Shown here: positions 37,879 through 47,864 of the stretch, in pieces
Position numbering within the stretch: position 1 is the stretch's first letter
How the letters are laid out: every line of letters begins with the position of its first letter
Assembly: GCF_007655135.1 (NCBI RefSeq)
Contig: NC_045128.1
Coordinates: 18,942,811 to 19,006,810 of the forward strand
Origin: Punica granatum
Taxonomy: Eukaryota; Streptophyta; Magnoliopsida; Myrtales; Lythraceae
Direction of reading: 5' to 3'
Length of the DNA stretch: 64,000 nt
Position numbers and translations under genes: made by a program
The notes under the pieces: model-generated
Seen by the model: the letters and a program-made list of their open reading frames with translations, nothing else
Database searches by the model: none
Told to the model about the DNA's origin: nothing

Positions 37879-38382
37879 ACGTTATCCGGACACGTTAACA
37901 CAACTTGTTTATTCGATCAACTTAGTTACCCGGATACATTAACACGACATGTTTATCCGATTAACTCATTTACTCGAACACGTTAACATGACATGTTTAC
38001 AGGTTAATACGGAAATTGAGATGGAGGGGAGGGGGATGTGGACGGGGAAGAGGCGGGAACTGCATTCGAGGGAGGCAGCGACGGCGAGGATGAGATCAAG
38101 CTATGAGGCGCATTGGCTGGAGCGGGAGCCAGCGAAGCGGTGGGCTTCGAATGGGAGATAGTGGAAGCGGTGTTGGCTGCGAACTTGGGAGCAGGGGAGG
38201 TCGAGATCTGAAGTGGATCTGCAGACAATGCGAGGTGCACAGAGAGGAGAGCAATGAGAGTGTAGAAGCAGAACTTTGTCATTGATGGATGAGAAGAAGG
38301 AAATCAAATCGCATATTAGATATGAGGGAGGGTAGTAGAGCCCACCTTTGAGCTCAGTTGCTGAGCGTTTTTGCCTGTACAG
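37811..38382 (+). mobile_element. Foreign insert between A ORF1 and gag (about 570 bp)
   Basis: D runs from the ORF1 end directly into the spacer, but A departs from it at about 37811 and rejoins at about 38383 (cgagtagcgctc). The insert has two parts: an AT-rich stretch with imperfect repeats of cggacacgttaacac and acatgttta (37830-38000), and an antisense gene-like segment (38001-38340). I see no clear terminal inverted repeats or target duplication, so the mechanism is open: a small transposon carrying a gene fragment, or template switching onto a host mRNA. Confidence 0.6.
38004..38282 (-). pseudogene. Captured arabinogalactan-protein-like gene fragment, antisense in element A
   Basis: A 92-codon minus-strand frame begins MTKFCFYTLIALLSVHLALS, a typical secretory signal peptide with likely cleavage after Ser-Ala, and continues with a Pro/Ala/Ser/Thr-rich chain containing SPAP, APAPANAP, SPSLPPS and SPSTSPSPPS, the glycomodule pattern of hydroxyproline-rich arabinogalactan proteins. 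Sequence upstream of the ATG (to about 38340) is pyrimidine-rich like a plant 5' leader. The frame stops (TAA) where the AT-rich repeats begin, so the C-terminal part and any GPI-anchor signal are missing. Related D has nothing comparable. I infer a captured host gene fragment; low-complexity chance coding is the alternative. Confidence 0.55.
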
Positions 38383-38653
38383 AACCCGAGTAGCGCTCAC
38401 TCAGCTACGGGTAGTAACAGTTGTCGGTTTAATGTTTATGTTTCCTTTTCAAACAGACTGCCTTTGTAAATTGCGAAACATGAATCAAACTGATATAATG
38501 GCATTAGTGTTTTTAAACTCATACATCTCATGCATTCATACATTGTCATTTACATTTTGAAGATGACACACATAACAATTACACTTATACACTTGTACAT
38601 ATAGGTACTAACAACGGGCGTCACATCGATATCCTACTCGTGCACGCGGAAGA

Positions 38654-41600
38654 ATGGCCGAAGAGCAACAACCCGTTATCTCGGAGCAAGATGCACCACC
38701 AATCCCGGCACACTCCCTTCCGCAAGACACGCACGTGATGTCATCTCCAGCATCTATAGCGTATTCTGGTGTTCTTCCAACGCACCTCCCTTCTCCTGCA
38801 CAGGCGCCATCCAATGTTGTCGATCCCGTGCGTTTTGCCGCACTCGAAGGGACGGTTAATCAATTGGCTGCCAACATGAATACCAATATGACAGAGCTCA
38901 TGGCTATGCTTCGGGATCAAAACCGAGCTTCCTCGAGTCACACTCCACCTCCTAAACGCAGGACAACTTTTCACCTAAATCCGATCGACCTGCCTATTTA
39001 TGTAACGGATAGTGAAGATATGTCTTTTTCAGCAATGACATATGTGCCGACAGTCAGCCCAGTCAGTGATCCTATGCCACCACCACCGACTCCTACATCG
39101 GTACCGTTCCACCCGCGACGTTCCTATCAACAGATCTCGCAATGCTCACTTTGCCGCCGCTCACCATACCTACTCAACCTCCAATTTACACCGTTCCACC
39201 ACCGACGGTTCCTCCAGTTGTGATCACACAAATCCCTGCTCCCACTGCGGAACCTTTTTCCTTCCAAGCTCCACAAACCCAAATGAGCTTTTCCTACCAA
39301 ACTCCACCGCCTCTAAACATTCCCCCCACTGAACCAGGCACGCCTACTCATGCCGCTCCTGCAGTTCTACCGACGAACATTCCTCTTGAAAATGAACAGG
39401 AGAAAAGAATGAAGAGAATGGAGGAAACCATTCGAGCCCTTCAAGCAGGCACGTCCCGTCCTGACTTCGGGGACAGTGACTGGAATCTCTTTCCGAGCAT
39501 GTTGTTGCCCCCTAAGATCAAGATTCCAGATTTTAAGAGGTACGATGGGACCAAAGACCCTCGGCATCATCTCCGTCACTATCATAGCAAAATGCTTTCG
39601 TATTGGGATTACGAGGAATTTGTCATCCAGACTTTCCAAGACAGTCTTACGGGATCGGCGCTAGATTGGTTTATGACCCTGAAAGCCGGCGACATCCCTA
39701 CATGGACAGATCTTTCCCAGAAATTCCTCGACCAGTACAAATTCTGTGCAGAGACACCTCCTACTCTTCTTGATCTTAGCATGACAGAGATGAGAGAAAG
39801 TCAAACTTTCGAAGCATACGTAACGGAATGGAGGGGAAAAGCGGCAAAGCACATTCCTCCAATCACTGAGCGACAGAAAGTTCAACTGTTTCATTCTACG
39901 CTCAGAGGCGCATATTACTCACATCTCCTGGCTCATACTTCCTCTTTCTCAGACCTGATTGAGGCAGGAAAGAAGTTGGATATGGGTGTTAAGCTAGGAA
40001 GAATTGAAGGTCCGTTAAGGAAGAAGGATGGAGAGACACCGAAGAAACAAACCGCTAGAATATCTAGGAGAGGCAAAGACGCGACTATTGGCATCGTCAA
40101 TTCTGGACATCAAGCTCCACAGCCAATTTCGGTGGACTACACCCCTGCATTACCGGCTTCTCAGGCATATGCGCATCCCGTGCATTATGTGCAACCTCAT
40201 CAAACGCCGCAAGCTTATTTCTCAACCTCGCCAACTGTTATCCAGTCGTCACCTCCGCAACAGTACGCTCCTGTTCAAGTTCAACAAGCTAGACCCCCGG
40301 CTTCGAGACCTCCTTAGCTAGCTCAACGTGTTCCAGCTCCTAGAACTCAACAAGACAGTGCTGCTCAACCGCGTTCACGCAAGCAATAAACCAATTTACC
40401 AGCTCCCCCCTCTCACATATTCAGATAGCTCCTTGCAGGCAACAAGATCAAAACAGAAGCACCCGGTCCCCATTTCGATCCGTCCATGCATAACCAAAAT
40501 CTTCGCTGTGAATTTCATCAGGGTGCTCCTGGCCACACTCTGGATACTTGCTGGAGACTCCGGGATAAAATCCAAGAGATGATTGATGCAAGACAAATCT
40601 CCTTTAATGAGGTGAAGCCGCCGAATGTCCGTGTAAATCCTCTTCCTGATCATGGATCAGGTTTAGGACCGTCTGTGAACATGATTAGCATTGCTGCTAT
40701 TGATGAGGAAGAAGACTCGCAAAAGGCCTCAACTCCATTTGCCATTAACTATGCTCCAGTAGAAGTCGCATTCGCTCCCATCCCGTTCGTTATCGAAGTT
40801 CCTGCAAAGGAGCCTTATCACGATAGCCGAGTTCCCTGGACATATGAGAGCGAGGTTGCTAGTGCAGAACTAGAAATGAGCGCGATGGGAATCACGCGTT
40901 CAGGACGGGTTTATCAGGGTCCAAAGCCTGTTGACAAAGGAAAGGCTCCCGCTACTGAGTTCTCAACCGTTCCAAAAGCCGTGTCACTCCCTACAAAGAA
41001 GGTCACCGATCAAGAAGCCGAAGCTTTCATGAAGGTGATCAAAGCAAGCGAATACAAGGTGGTCGAGCAAATGAGCAAGTCACCAGCTCATATATCGCTG
41101 CTCACATTGCTATTGAACTCCGAACCTCATCGGAACGCTCTGCTGAAAGTTCTCACTGCGGTACAAGTCCCGAAAGATACAACACCGGATAGAATTGAGG
41201 AGACGGTGAACTCTATTTTCTCGAATCAGATTTCCTTTTCGGAAGACGAAATTCCCTCGGAAGGACAAGGACACTTGCGGGCATTGCATATAGTTTGCAG
41301 GTGCAACAACCATGTCGTTGGTCGAGTCATGATCGACAACAGCTCTGCTCTTAACGTTTGCCCCGTCTCCACGTTGAAACAGATGAACGTGGACATGAGT
41401 CGCATTCGTGCAAGCAAGACCACCGTTCGAGCCTTTGACGGCTCTAAGAGAGTGGTGAACGGTGAAATTGATCTCCTAATTGATGTGGGTCCTTGTTCAT
41501 TCTCTGTTACCTTCTAGATCCTTGAAATACCCAATGCTTTCAGTCTTCTACTCGGAAGGCCATGGATTCACGCCGTCGGCGCCGTTCCTTCATCATTGCA

Positions 41601-42248
41601 CCAGAAGTTGAAATTCTTTGTCGAAGGCAAACTCATCACTGTCAACGGCGAAGAAGATTACGCAGTCTATAAAGAAACGGCCATCCCTTATATCAGCATT
41701 GGAGAAGACCAAAATCTCCCCTTCCATTCTTTCGACACGATCTCCGTAATTCGAGACTACGGAGAGGTCAATCCATCACGAACTGATCGCATGATTGGAA
41801 AGGTTCTCTTGAAGAACAATTATGTCCCTGGAACTGGACTCGGGGCACGTGCACAGGGAATCCTTCGACAGATTGAAATGGAGGAATACCGCAATAGGAG
41901 GGGACTCGGCTTTCGCCCTTCCTGTCATGAGACCATGCAAGCTCGTCGTGGAAAACATCTACACCGCCTTGCTGCATATTACGGGAAGCTCTGTAGGGGC
42001 ATTCCGGTTCCACCGCTCTCACAGGTTTTTGCAGCACCACCGCAAATCATGGGAGGCACCTCCGAGAGCCCGATCACTGAAACATATGACTTCTCTTCGG
42101 ATGTAGTTGAAGCGTTTTTGGCTTTGCCAGCCATATATGCCGTCACTGAGGAGACATCTTCTAAGGTTCATATCCGCCCTGTACGGGAGGATGAGGAGCT
42201 TACCAACTGGACTTCAATTCCGCTCTACTCGGCCATAGTTGCCGATGT
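38654..42248 (+). pseudogene. gag-pro: A gag-protease exon 1 (broken)
   Basis: It starts at ATG 38654. Parts in order: N-terminal helix region (ALEGTVNQLAANMNTNMTEL), Pro-rich linker, gag domain (EEFVIQTFQDSLTGSALDWF, about 39610), zinc-knuckle-like CX2HX5HX4C (40507-40551), aspartic protease with DNSSA (Asp codon 41335-41337; D has DNGSA, so the conserved Gly is lost), and a G-patch-like segment (GTGLGARAQG and NRRGLGF, about 41830-41910). Breaks: a one-base deletion near 39107 and in-frame stops at 40315-40317, 40387-40389, 40426-40428 and 41515-41517. The exon ends at the intron donor. Confidence 0.9.
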
Positions 42249-42439
42249 GTAAGACGGTCTTTATATATAATGCTACCTGCATGTCGGCAACGCCATAAGC
42301 CACATGACAGAAGAGGGGTTTTTGTTATGGCCTGTTAATAGAATCCCTGTGTGCTTTTTGATTTCCTGTGTCTAAATTCTCTCTCTTGCACTTACTCCTA
42401 GCATCTTTAATTTCTAAAACAATTCACTTTCATGTCCAG
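42249..42439 (+). other. Putative Ogre intron in element A (191 bp)
   Basis: The donor GTAAGA lies at 42249 and the acceptor ATGTCCAG ends at 42439, preceded by a pyrimidine-rich tract (ctctctcttgcacttactcc). Splicing joins codon bases gt and g, keeping the frame into exon 2. Unspliced RNA would stop at once (TAA 42250-42252) after the protease part. The same junctions are present in D, with a differing intron body. Confidence 0.78.
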
Positions 42440-44391
42440 GCTCCAATCGAATCCAAATCACGGATATAACGATTCGGATTCCCTCGAAACACATCTCGGA
42501 AAGTCCCTACCCATATACTTCGGGGAAGGACTTGACGAGGACGGTCGCGTGCCCGAGATAGAAGAGAGTTTGCATCGTCTCGAAAACCACCAACTCACTT
42601 CCGTCGAGCCAACCGAAGACATCAACATAGGCAATGCAGAAAAACCACGCACCCTTAGAATCGGGACTGGACTTGACCCTGCACAGAGGGCCCAAATGAT
42701 CGACTTCTTGACAGAGTATCAGGAGGTCTTTGCTTGGTCCTACGCCGATATGCCAGGCCTAGACCCCTCAATCGTAAAGCATTTCCTTCCACTCGACACT
42801 GAAAGATTCCCACCCAAGCGCCAACACTTGCGACGTCAACGAGCTGACCTTCTCTTACGCATTAAGGAATAATTCATCAAGTAGGTAGACGCGGGATTCT
42901 TGGAGGTATGCAATTACTCTGAATGGGTAGCGAGCATTGTTCCAGTAGAGAAGAAGAATGGGAAAGTCAGAGTCTGCATCGACTACCGAATCTCAATAGG
43001 GCTAGCCCAAAGGATAACTTCTCGCTGCCTCACATCGATGTCTTGGTGGACAATACAGCACGCCACACACAATTCTCCTTCATGGACGGTTTCTCTGGAT
43101 ACAATCAGATTCAGATGGCCGAGGAGGATAAAGTCAAGACCACATTCATCACGATGTGGGGTACATTTTGCTACAAGGTCATGCCTTTCGGTCTCAAAAA
43201 TGCCGGGGCAACATATCAACGGGCAATGGTCACTCTCTTTCATGACATGATGCATAAAGAGATCAAGATCTATGTCGACGACATGATTGCGAAGTCCAAA
43301 GAAGGAGAAGATCATTTGGTTAACCTCAAGCGACTGTTCGACCGTCTCAAGAAGTATAAACTCCAACTTAACCCAGCGAAATGTACATTTGGCGTCAAGT
43401 CAGGGAAATTGTTAGGGTTTATAGTTAGTGAGGAAGGCATCGAGGTCGACCCCAACAAGGTTAAAGCGATCATGGAATTGCCCCCTCCATCGACAGTGCG
43501 CGAAGTAAGGAGCTTCTTAGGACGGCTGAATTACATCGCGCGTTTCATTGCAAATTTGACAGATAAGTGCCAACCACTCTTCCGTTTGCTTCGCAAAAAT
43601 GCAGCGGTCAAATGGGATGACGAGTGTCAAAAAGCTTTTGATATCATCAAGGCATACCTAATTCAGCCGCCGGTGTTGGTTCCACCCTCACCGGATCGTC
43701 CTCTCATTCTGTACTTGACGGTACGCCGACAATCCATCGGATGCATGTTAGGGCAAAAGGACGAATCCTCTCACGCAGAGCGAGCAATTTATTATTTAAG
43801 CAAAAAGTTCACTAAAGGGGAGTCCAATTACCCGGATATAGAGAAAATGTGTTGCGCACTTGTGTGGGTCATGCAAAGGCTTCGGCAATACACTCTCTAC
43901 CATATTGTTCGCCTGCTGTCGAAGATCCTTTGAAATATCTACTTAGCACTCCGTCCTCCATGAGGAATATAGCAAAATGGCGTTGCCAACTGACGGAGTA
44001 CGACATCGAATATGTGTCGCGCACATCAGTGAAGGGCGAAGCGATAGCAGATCATCTAGCAGAGTTCCCAATTGTCGATGACACACCAATCGACTCTGAT
44101 TTTCCAGACGAAGGAATCCTCCAAATGAATGGTGAGGAGGAAATTACTAGATGGAAGATGTACTTCGATGGTGCAGTCAATTCCACCGGGTCAGGTATTG
44201 GCGCAGTGCTGATATCCCCGGAAGGGCGTCATTTCCCTGTTGCAGTGAAGATTGATTTCCCCTGCACCAACAACATAGCCGAATATGAGGCATGTATCCT
44301 CGGCTTGCAAGCGGCTGTCGACCTCAAAGTCAATGAGCTTGAAGTGTTTGAAGATTCTATGCTCACAATCTTTCAGACACTCAAACAGTGA
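42440..44391 (+). pseudogene. pol: A pol exon 2, first part: RT, RNase H, archaeal-type RNase H (broken)
   Basis: The reading frame opens with a conserved linker (YFGEGL, LDPSIVKHFLPL), then RT with MPFGLKNAGATYQRAM and an intact YVDD (43271-43282), then Ty3-type RNase H (AIYYLSKKFT, about 43780), then the archaeal-type RNase H typical of Tat elements with Asp 44167, Glu 44287, Asp 44353 and Asp 44503, the last lying in the integrase frame. Breaks: TAA 42870-42872, TAG 42882-42884, a one-base deletion after 42989, a short deletion near 43926, and TGA 44389-44391 inside the second RNase H, where D has Trp. No chromodomain is associated. Confidence 0.9.
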
Positions 44392-45876
44392 AAGACAAAA
44401 GATCCGAAACTGGTGCCATATCATGAGTACCTCGAAGACTTGACAGAGAGCTTCGAGGACATTTCATTTACATACACACCGCGCATGAAGAACCAGTTCG
44501 CCGATGCACTCGCAACGCTCGCTTCCATGGTTAGCATCACAAAAGAGAATCTCATCGAGCCCCTCGAGTTTGAGATTGCTCAGAGCCCTGCCCATTGCGA
44601 TGTAATCGACGCTGTCGACGGCAAACCGTGGTATGCAGACATTAAACATTTGCTACAAACGGGTCAATTCCCAACATTCACCGATCGACATGACCGGAGG
44701 ACTCTTCGCCGCATTGCAGCAAATTTCTTCCTGAGTGGTGAAACCCTCTACCGCCGTTCATTCGATGCCACACTGCTTCGGTGTGTTGATGAGAATGAGG
44801 CACAACGCCTCATGGAAGAAGTGCACGAGGGAAATTGCGGACCTCACATGAACGGGCTCATGCTAGCAAAGAAGTTCATGCGACTTGGGTATTTCTGGTC
44901 CACCATGGAGACTGACTGCGTCAAACATGTCAGGCATTGTCATTTGTGTCAAGTCTACGCAAATCAGATCAGAGCACCACCCAACGAGCTGCATCCAATG
45001 GCTGCTCCGTGGCCCTTTTCAATGCGGGGCATGGACGTGATTGGTCCTATCAACCCCAAAGCATCCAATGGGCACTTGTTCATACTAGTAGCTATCGATT
45101 ACTTCACCAAATGCATCGAAGCTATCACCCTTGCGTCGGTCACTGCAAAGATCGTGGCACACTTCCTCAAACGCGACATTATCGCACGTTATGGGGTCCC
45201 TGCGACACTTGTCACGGACAACGCCAAGAATTTGAATAATCAGCTTATTGATGAGCTCTGTGCACAGTTCAAGATCCTACACCGCAACTCCTCTCCGTAT
45301 CGTCCACAAATGAACGGCGCGGTAGAGGCAGCAAACAAGAACATAAAGAAAATCATCGAAAAAATGACAGTGAATTACAAAGACTGGCACGAGATGCTCC
45401 CGTTCGCACTCTTGGCGTATCGGACTTCTATCAGCTCGTCCACTGGAGCAACCCCGTATTCTTTGGTCTACGGCATGGAAGCATTTCTTCCAATCGAAGT
45501 AGAAATTCCCTCTATGAGGGTCCTTGCCGAGTCCAAGCTTAAGGAAGCAGAATGGGCGAAGCAACGCTACGAACAGCTTAATCTCATTGATGAGAGGCGG
45601 CTAACAGCACTTTGCCACGGTCAGTGCTATCAGCAAAGAATGGCCCGAGCTTTTAATAAGAAAGTTCGTCCCCGCGAGTTCAGCCCCGGTGACTTCGTCC
45701 TGCGGAAAGTTTTGCATATCGCCCCTGATTCCAGGGGCAAGTTTGCTTACAAATACGACGGTCCCTTCATCGTTAAAGAAGTCTTTGACGGGGGGGCAAT
45801 CATTCTCAATGATATGGACGGGAACGAGAACACTCTTCCGGTCAACGCTGATACACTTAAGAAATACTATCCGTGA
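44392..45876 (+). CDS. pol: A pol, end of second RNase H plus complete integrase (open frame)
   Basis: From just after the TGA the frame is open to the natural stop at 45874-45876; the first Met is at 44413. It contains the last motif of the archaeal-type RNase H (NQFADALATLAS), an integrase HHCC zinc finger (about 44810-44950), a catalytic core with Asp (45034-45036), Asp (45217-45219) and Glu (45325-45327), and a C-terminal domain ending NADTLKKYYP. The TDN motif is followed by Ala instead of the usual Gly. There is no chromodomain, as expected for Tat. It normally forms part of a polyprotein, so whether this segment is ever translated alone is doubtful. Confidence 0.85.
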   Translation, partial: KTKDPKLVPYHEYLEDLTESFEDISFTYTPRMKNQFADALATLASMVSITKENLIEPLEFEIAQSPAHCDVIDAVDGKPWYADIKHLLQTGQFPTFTDRHDRRTLRRIAANFFLSGETLYRRSFDATLLRCVDENEAQRLMEEVHEGNCGPHMNGLMLAKKFMRLGYFWSTMETDCVKHVRHCHLCQVYANQIRAPPNELHPMAAPWPFSMRGMDVIGPINPKASNGHLFILVAIDYFTKCIEAITLASVTAKIVAHFLKRDIIARYGVPATLVTDNAKNLNNQLIDELCAQFKILHRNSSPYRPQMNGAVEAANKNIKKIIEKMTVNYKDWHEMLPFALLAYRTSISSSTGATPYSLVYGMEAFLPIEVEIPSMRVLAESKLKEAEWAKQRYEQLNLIDERRLTALCHGQCYQQRMARAFNKKVRPREFSPGDFVLRKVLHIAPDSRGKFAYKYDGPFIVKEVFDGGAIILNDMDGNENTLPVNADTLKKYYP

Positions 45877-46838
45877 TGGTGTTTCTCTCATTCCACTATG
45901 GATGTTTTTCTCAAATGCACATTACATTTTTAGCTTTCTTCGCATGTACAATTTCCCCGCACTTTCATTTCTGCTTACTAATACACTCCCCTCTTCTGCT
46001 CTTTCCCTTTCTCTGAACTTTTCCTGAGAGAAAAAATAATGAATCTCCCGCTAGGTTGAAAACCTCTTTGAGGCGGCCTAGGCAAAATTAGGGAATGAGG
46101 GGCACGGTTTAAAATCCCGCAAAGGGGGGCCGTGGCAAAAGGAGAGTACAAAACGAAATCCTCGATAGAGTGAAAACCCGAAAGGGTGCCCTAGGCAAAA
46201 GTTAGAGGAACCGAGAGGTATGACCAGATCCAATCAGGACGGTTATAGCAAAAGGTGAGTTCTAAATGAGAGAAAAGTCTAAAAGAATACCCCGCTAGGT
46301 CGTCACGCGTCTTGCGACCTAGGCAAAAGTTAGGGGCCTTTGGCAGCTCGACTATGAAATGACAGCTACACTCAGTGTGAAGCGACAACAAGTAGTAGTT
46401 TGGCAGTCTTCGATGTAAGCAAACTCTCTTTGACTCTCACAGCACAAGACACGTTTCGACATGCAGTCGAATCGTCGTATCCTTGATGTGGAGGATCCCA
46501 AAATCCCTCCGTTTACCATAATGCAAATTCTACGAGTCATGCCCGTTCTGTAAAAATAAGCCTTTCTTGTCGAGTCACAATTTAGCGGGAGGCGACCACC
46601 CCTTTAAATGGTCATTATGTTCAAATCCCCAAAGCATTATTATTCAGACTTCTTTACACATCTTCATTATGGCTATAGGGTAAGATTGACAACCACTATT
46701 AGCTCTTTTGATTCTAGATGCAGGAAGCAGGATGTGAACCCCGAAAAGAGTTTTTCTTTGATGAATGCATGTCTGCCTTATGCCAAAAACTACAGTCTAA
46801 ATCCGAAGAGAGACCTTCAGGATAGCACTCCAGGCATT
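45877..46838 (+). other. Proximal 3'UTR of element A
   Basis: Non-coding. It aligns with the B 3'UTR on the minus strand (61560-62186), for example around gtatccttgatgtggaggat (46480) and gcaaactctctttgactctc (46420). It includes the hairpin repeats listed next. Confidence 0.75.
46048..46330 (+). repeat. Three hairpin-bearing repeats in the A 3'UTR
   Basis: Three units spaced about 114 and 130 bp apart each contain a ctagg...cctagg inverted repeat followed by caaaa.ttag. Arms: 46051-46082, a weaker one at 46165-46195, and 46295-46324, the last with perfect 8-bp arms CTAGGTCG / CGACCTAG. B has the equivalent triplet at 61766-62040. Conservation across copies suggests a structured RNA element. 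Confidence 0.7.
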
Positions 46839-47114
46839 CAGTGACATCAAAACCAGTTGGCAAGCAATGAAGCGTCCTACCACAGCATCGATTGCGACAT
46901 GGACGAACTCAATGATGGAGGAAGCACAATGATTCCTTCCACACCTCACACCACTCCTCGGCGTTTGCATTTACTTCAGTGACATCAAAACCAGTTGGCA
47001 AGCAATGAAGCGTCCTACCACAGCATCGATTGCGACATGGACGAACTCAATGATGGAGGAAGCACAATGATTCCTTCCACACCTCACACCACTCCTCGGC
47101 GTTTGCATTTACTT
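46839..47114 (+). repeat. 138-bp tandem duplication in the A 3'UTR
   Basis: The segment starting cagtgacatcaaaaccag at 46839 is repeated at 46977 with almost no change, ending at ggcgtttgcatttacttc. E has a single related copy (about 470-610). The duplication is therefore recent and specific to A. Confidence 0.88.
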
Positions 47115-47462
47115 CATGCACCTTTATTTCCGCAATGCACTTTAATTGGCGTGCACCTTCTCAGGAACGCAGTGCACCTTTATTTCCGCAATGCACTTTA
47201 ATTGGGGTGCACCTTCTCAGGAACGCAGCGCACCTTTATTTCCGCAATGCACTTTAATTGGCGTGCACCTTCTCAGGAACGCAACGCACCTTTATTTTCG
47301 CAATGCACTTTAATTGGCGTGCATCTTCTCAGGAACGCAGTGCACCTTTATTTCCGCAATGCACTTTAATTGGCGTGCACCTTCTCAGGAACGCAGTGCA
47401 CCTTTATTTCCGCAATGCACTTTAATTGGCGTGCACCTTCTCAGGAACGCAGTGCACCTTAC
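47115..47462 (+). repeat. 56-bp minisatellite in the A 3'UTR
   Basis: About seven copies of the unit beginning gcacctttatttccgcaatg and ending cttctcaggaacgcagt. It is homologous to 607-1015 in E with diagnostic substitutions (aattggc versus cattagc). Confidence 0.9.
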
Positions 47463-47566
47463 AAACCCGCCGAGCAAGCGCTCGTGCACCCCGCAAGTCC
47501 ACTGGGTAGGCGCCTTTGAACCATGCAGTTCATTCGGTATGCGCCCCGTGCATATTGCAAACCCTT

Positions 47567-47660
47567 CGGGTCAATCCCGACTTTACCGGGGTCAATCCCG
47601 ACTTCATTTTCTGCACTGGGGTCAGTCCCCGTCGGGTCAATCCCGACTTTAATTGCCTAT
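47567..47660 (+). repeat. Short 45-bp-type array in the A 3'UTR
   Basis: About two copies with cttcgggtcaatcccgact and ctgcactggggtcagtccc, flanked by the same sequences (gtgcatattgcaaac, tttaattgcct) as the 17-copy array in E. This is the contracted or unexpanded state of the same locus. Confidence 0.85.
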
Positions 47661-47850
47661 CTCAACTTTGTTCCGAACTTTACATGTCTATTGTGTGCAT
47701 CTCACTATATTTCCTTTTTATTAGGTACAACATTCCACATATCCAAAACAAGAAGGAGAGGGCCATATAGGAAATTCCACCTTGATCATTGCTATCAAAC
47801 TGGGGTGCTTCTGAAATCTTTGGCTGCATCCTCTACTCGAGCAAACAGTC

Positions 47851-47864
47851 AAAGAGGAGCAAGC
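47851..47864 (+). other. Polypurine tract of element A
   Basis: The sequence aaagaggagcaagc directly precedes the 3' LTR; compare 2112-2125 and, on the minus strand, 30369-30382. Confidence 0.82.
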
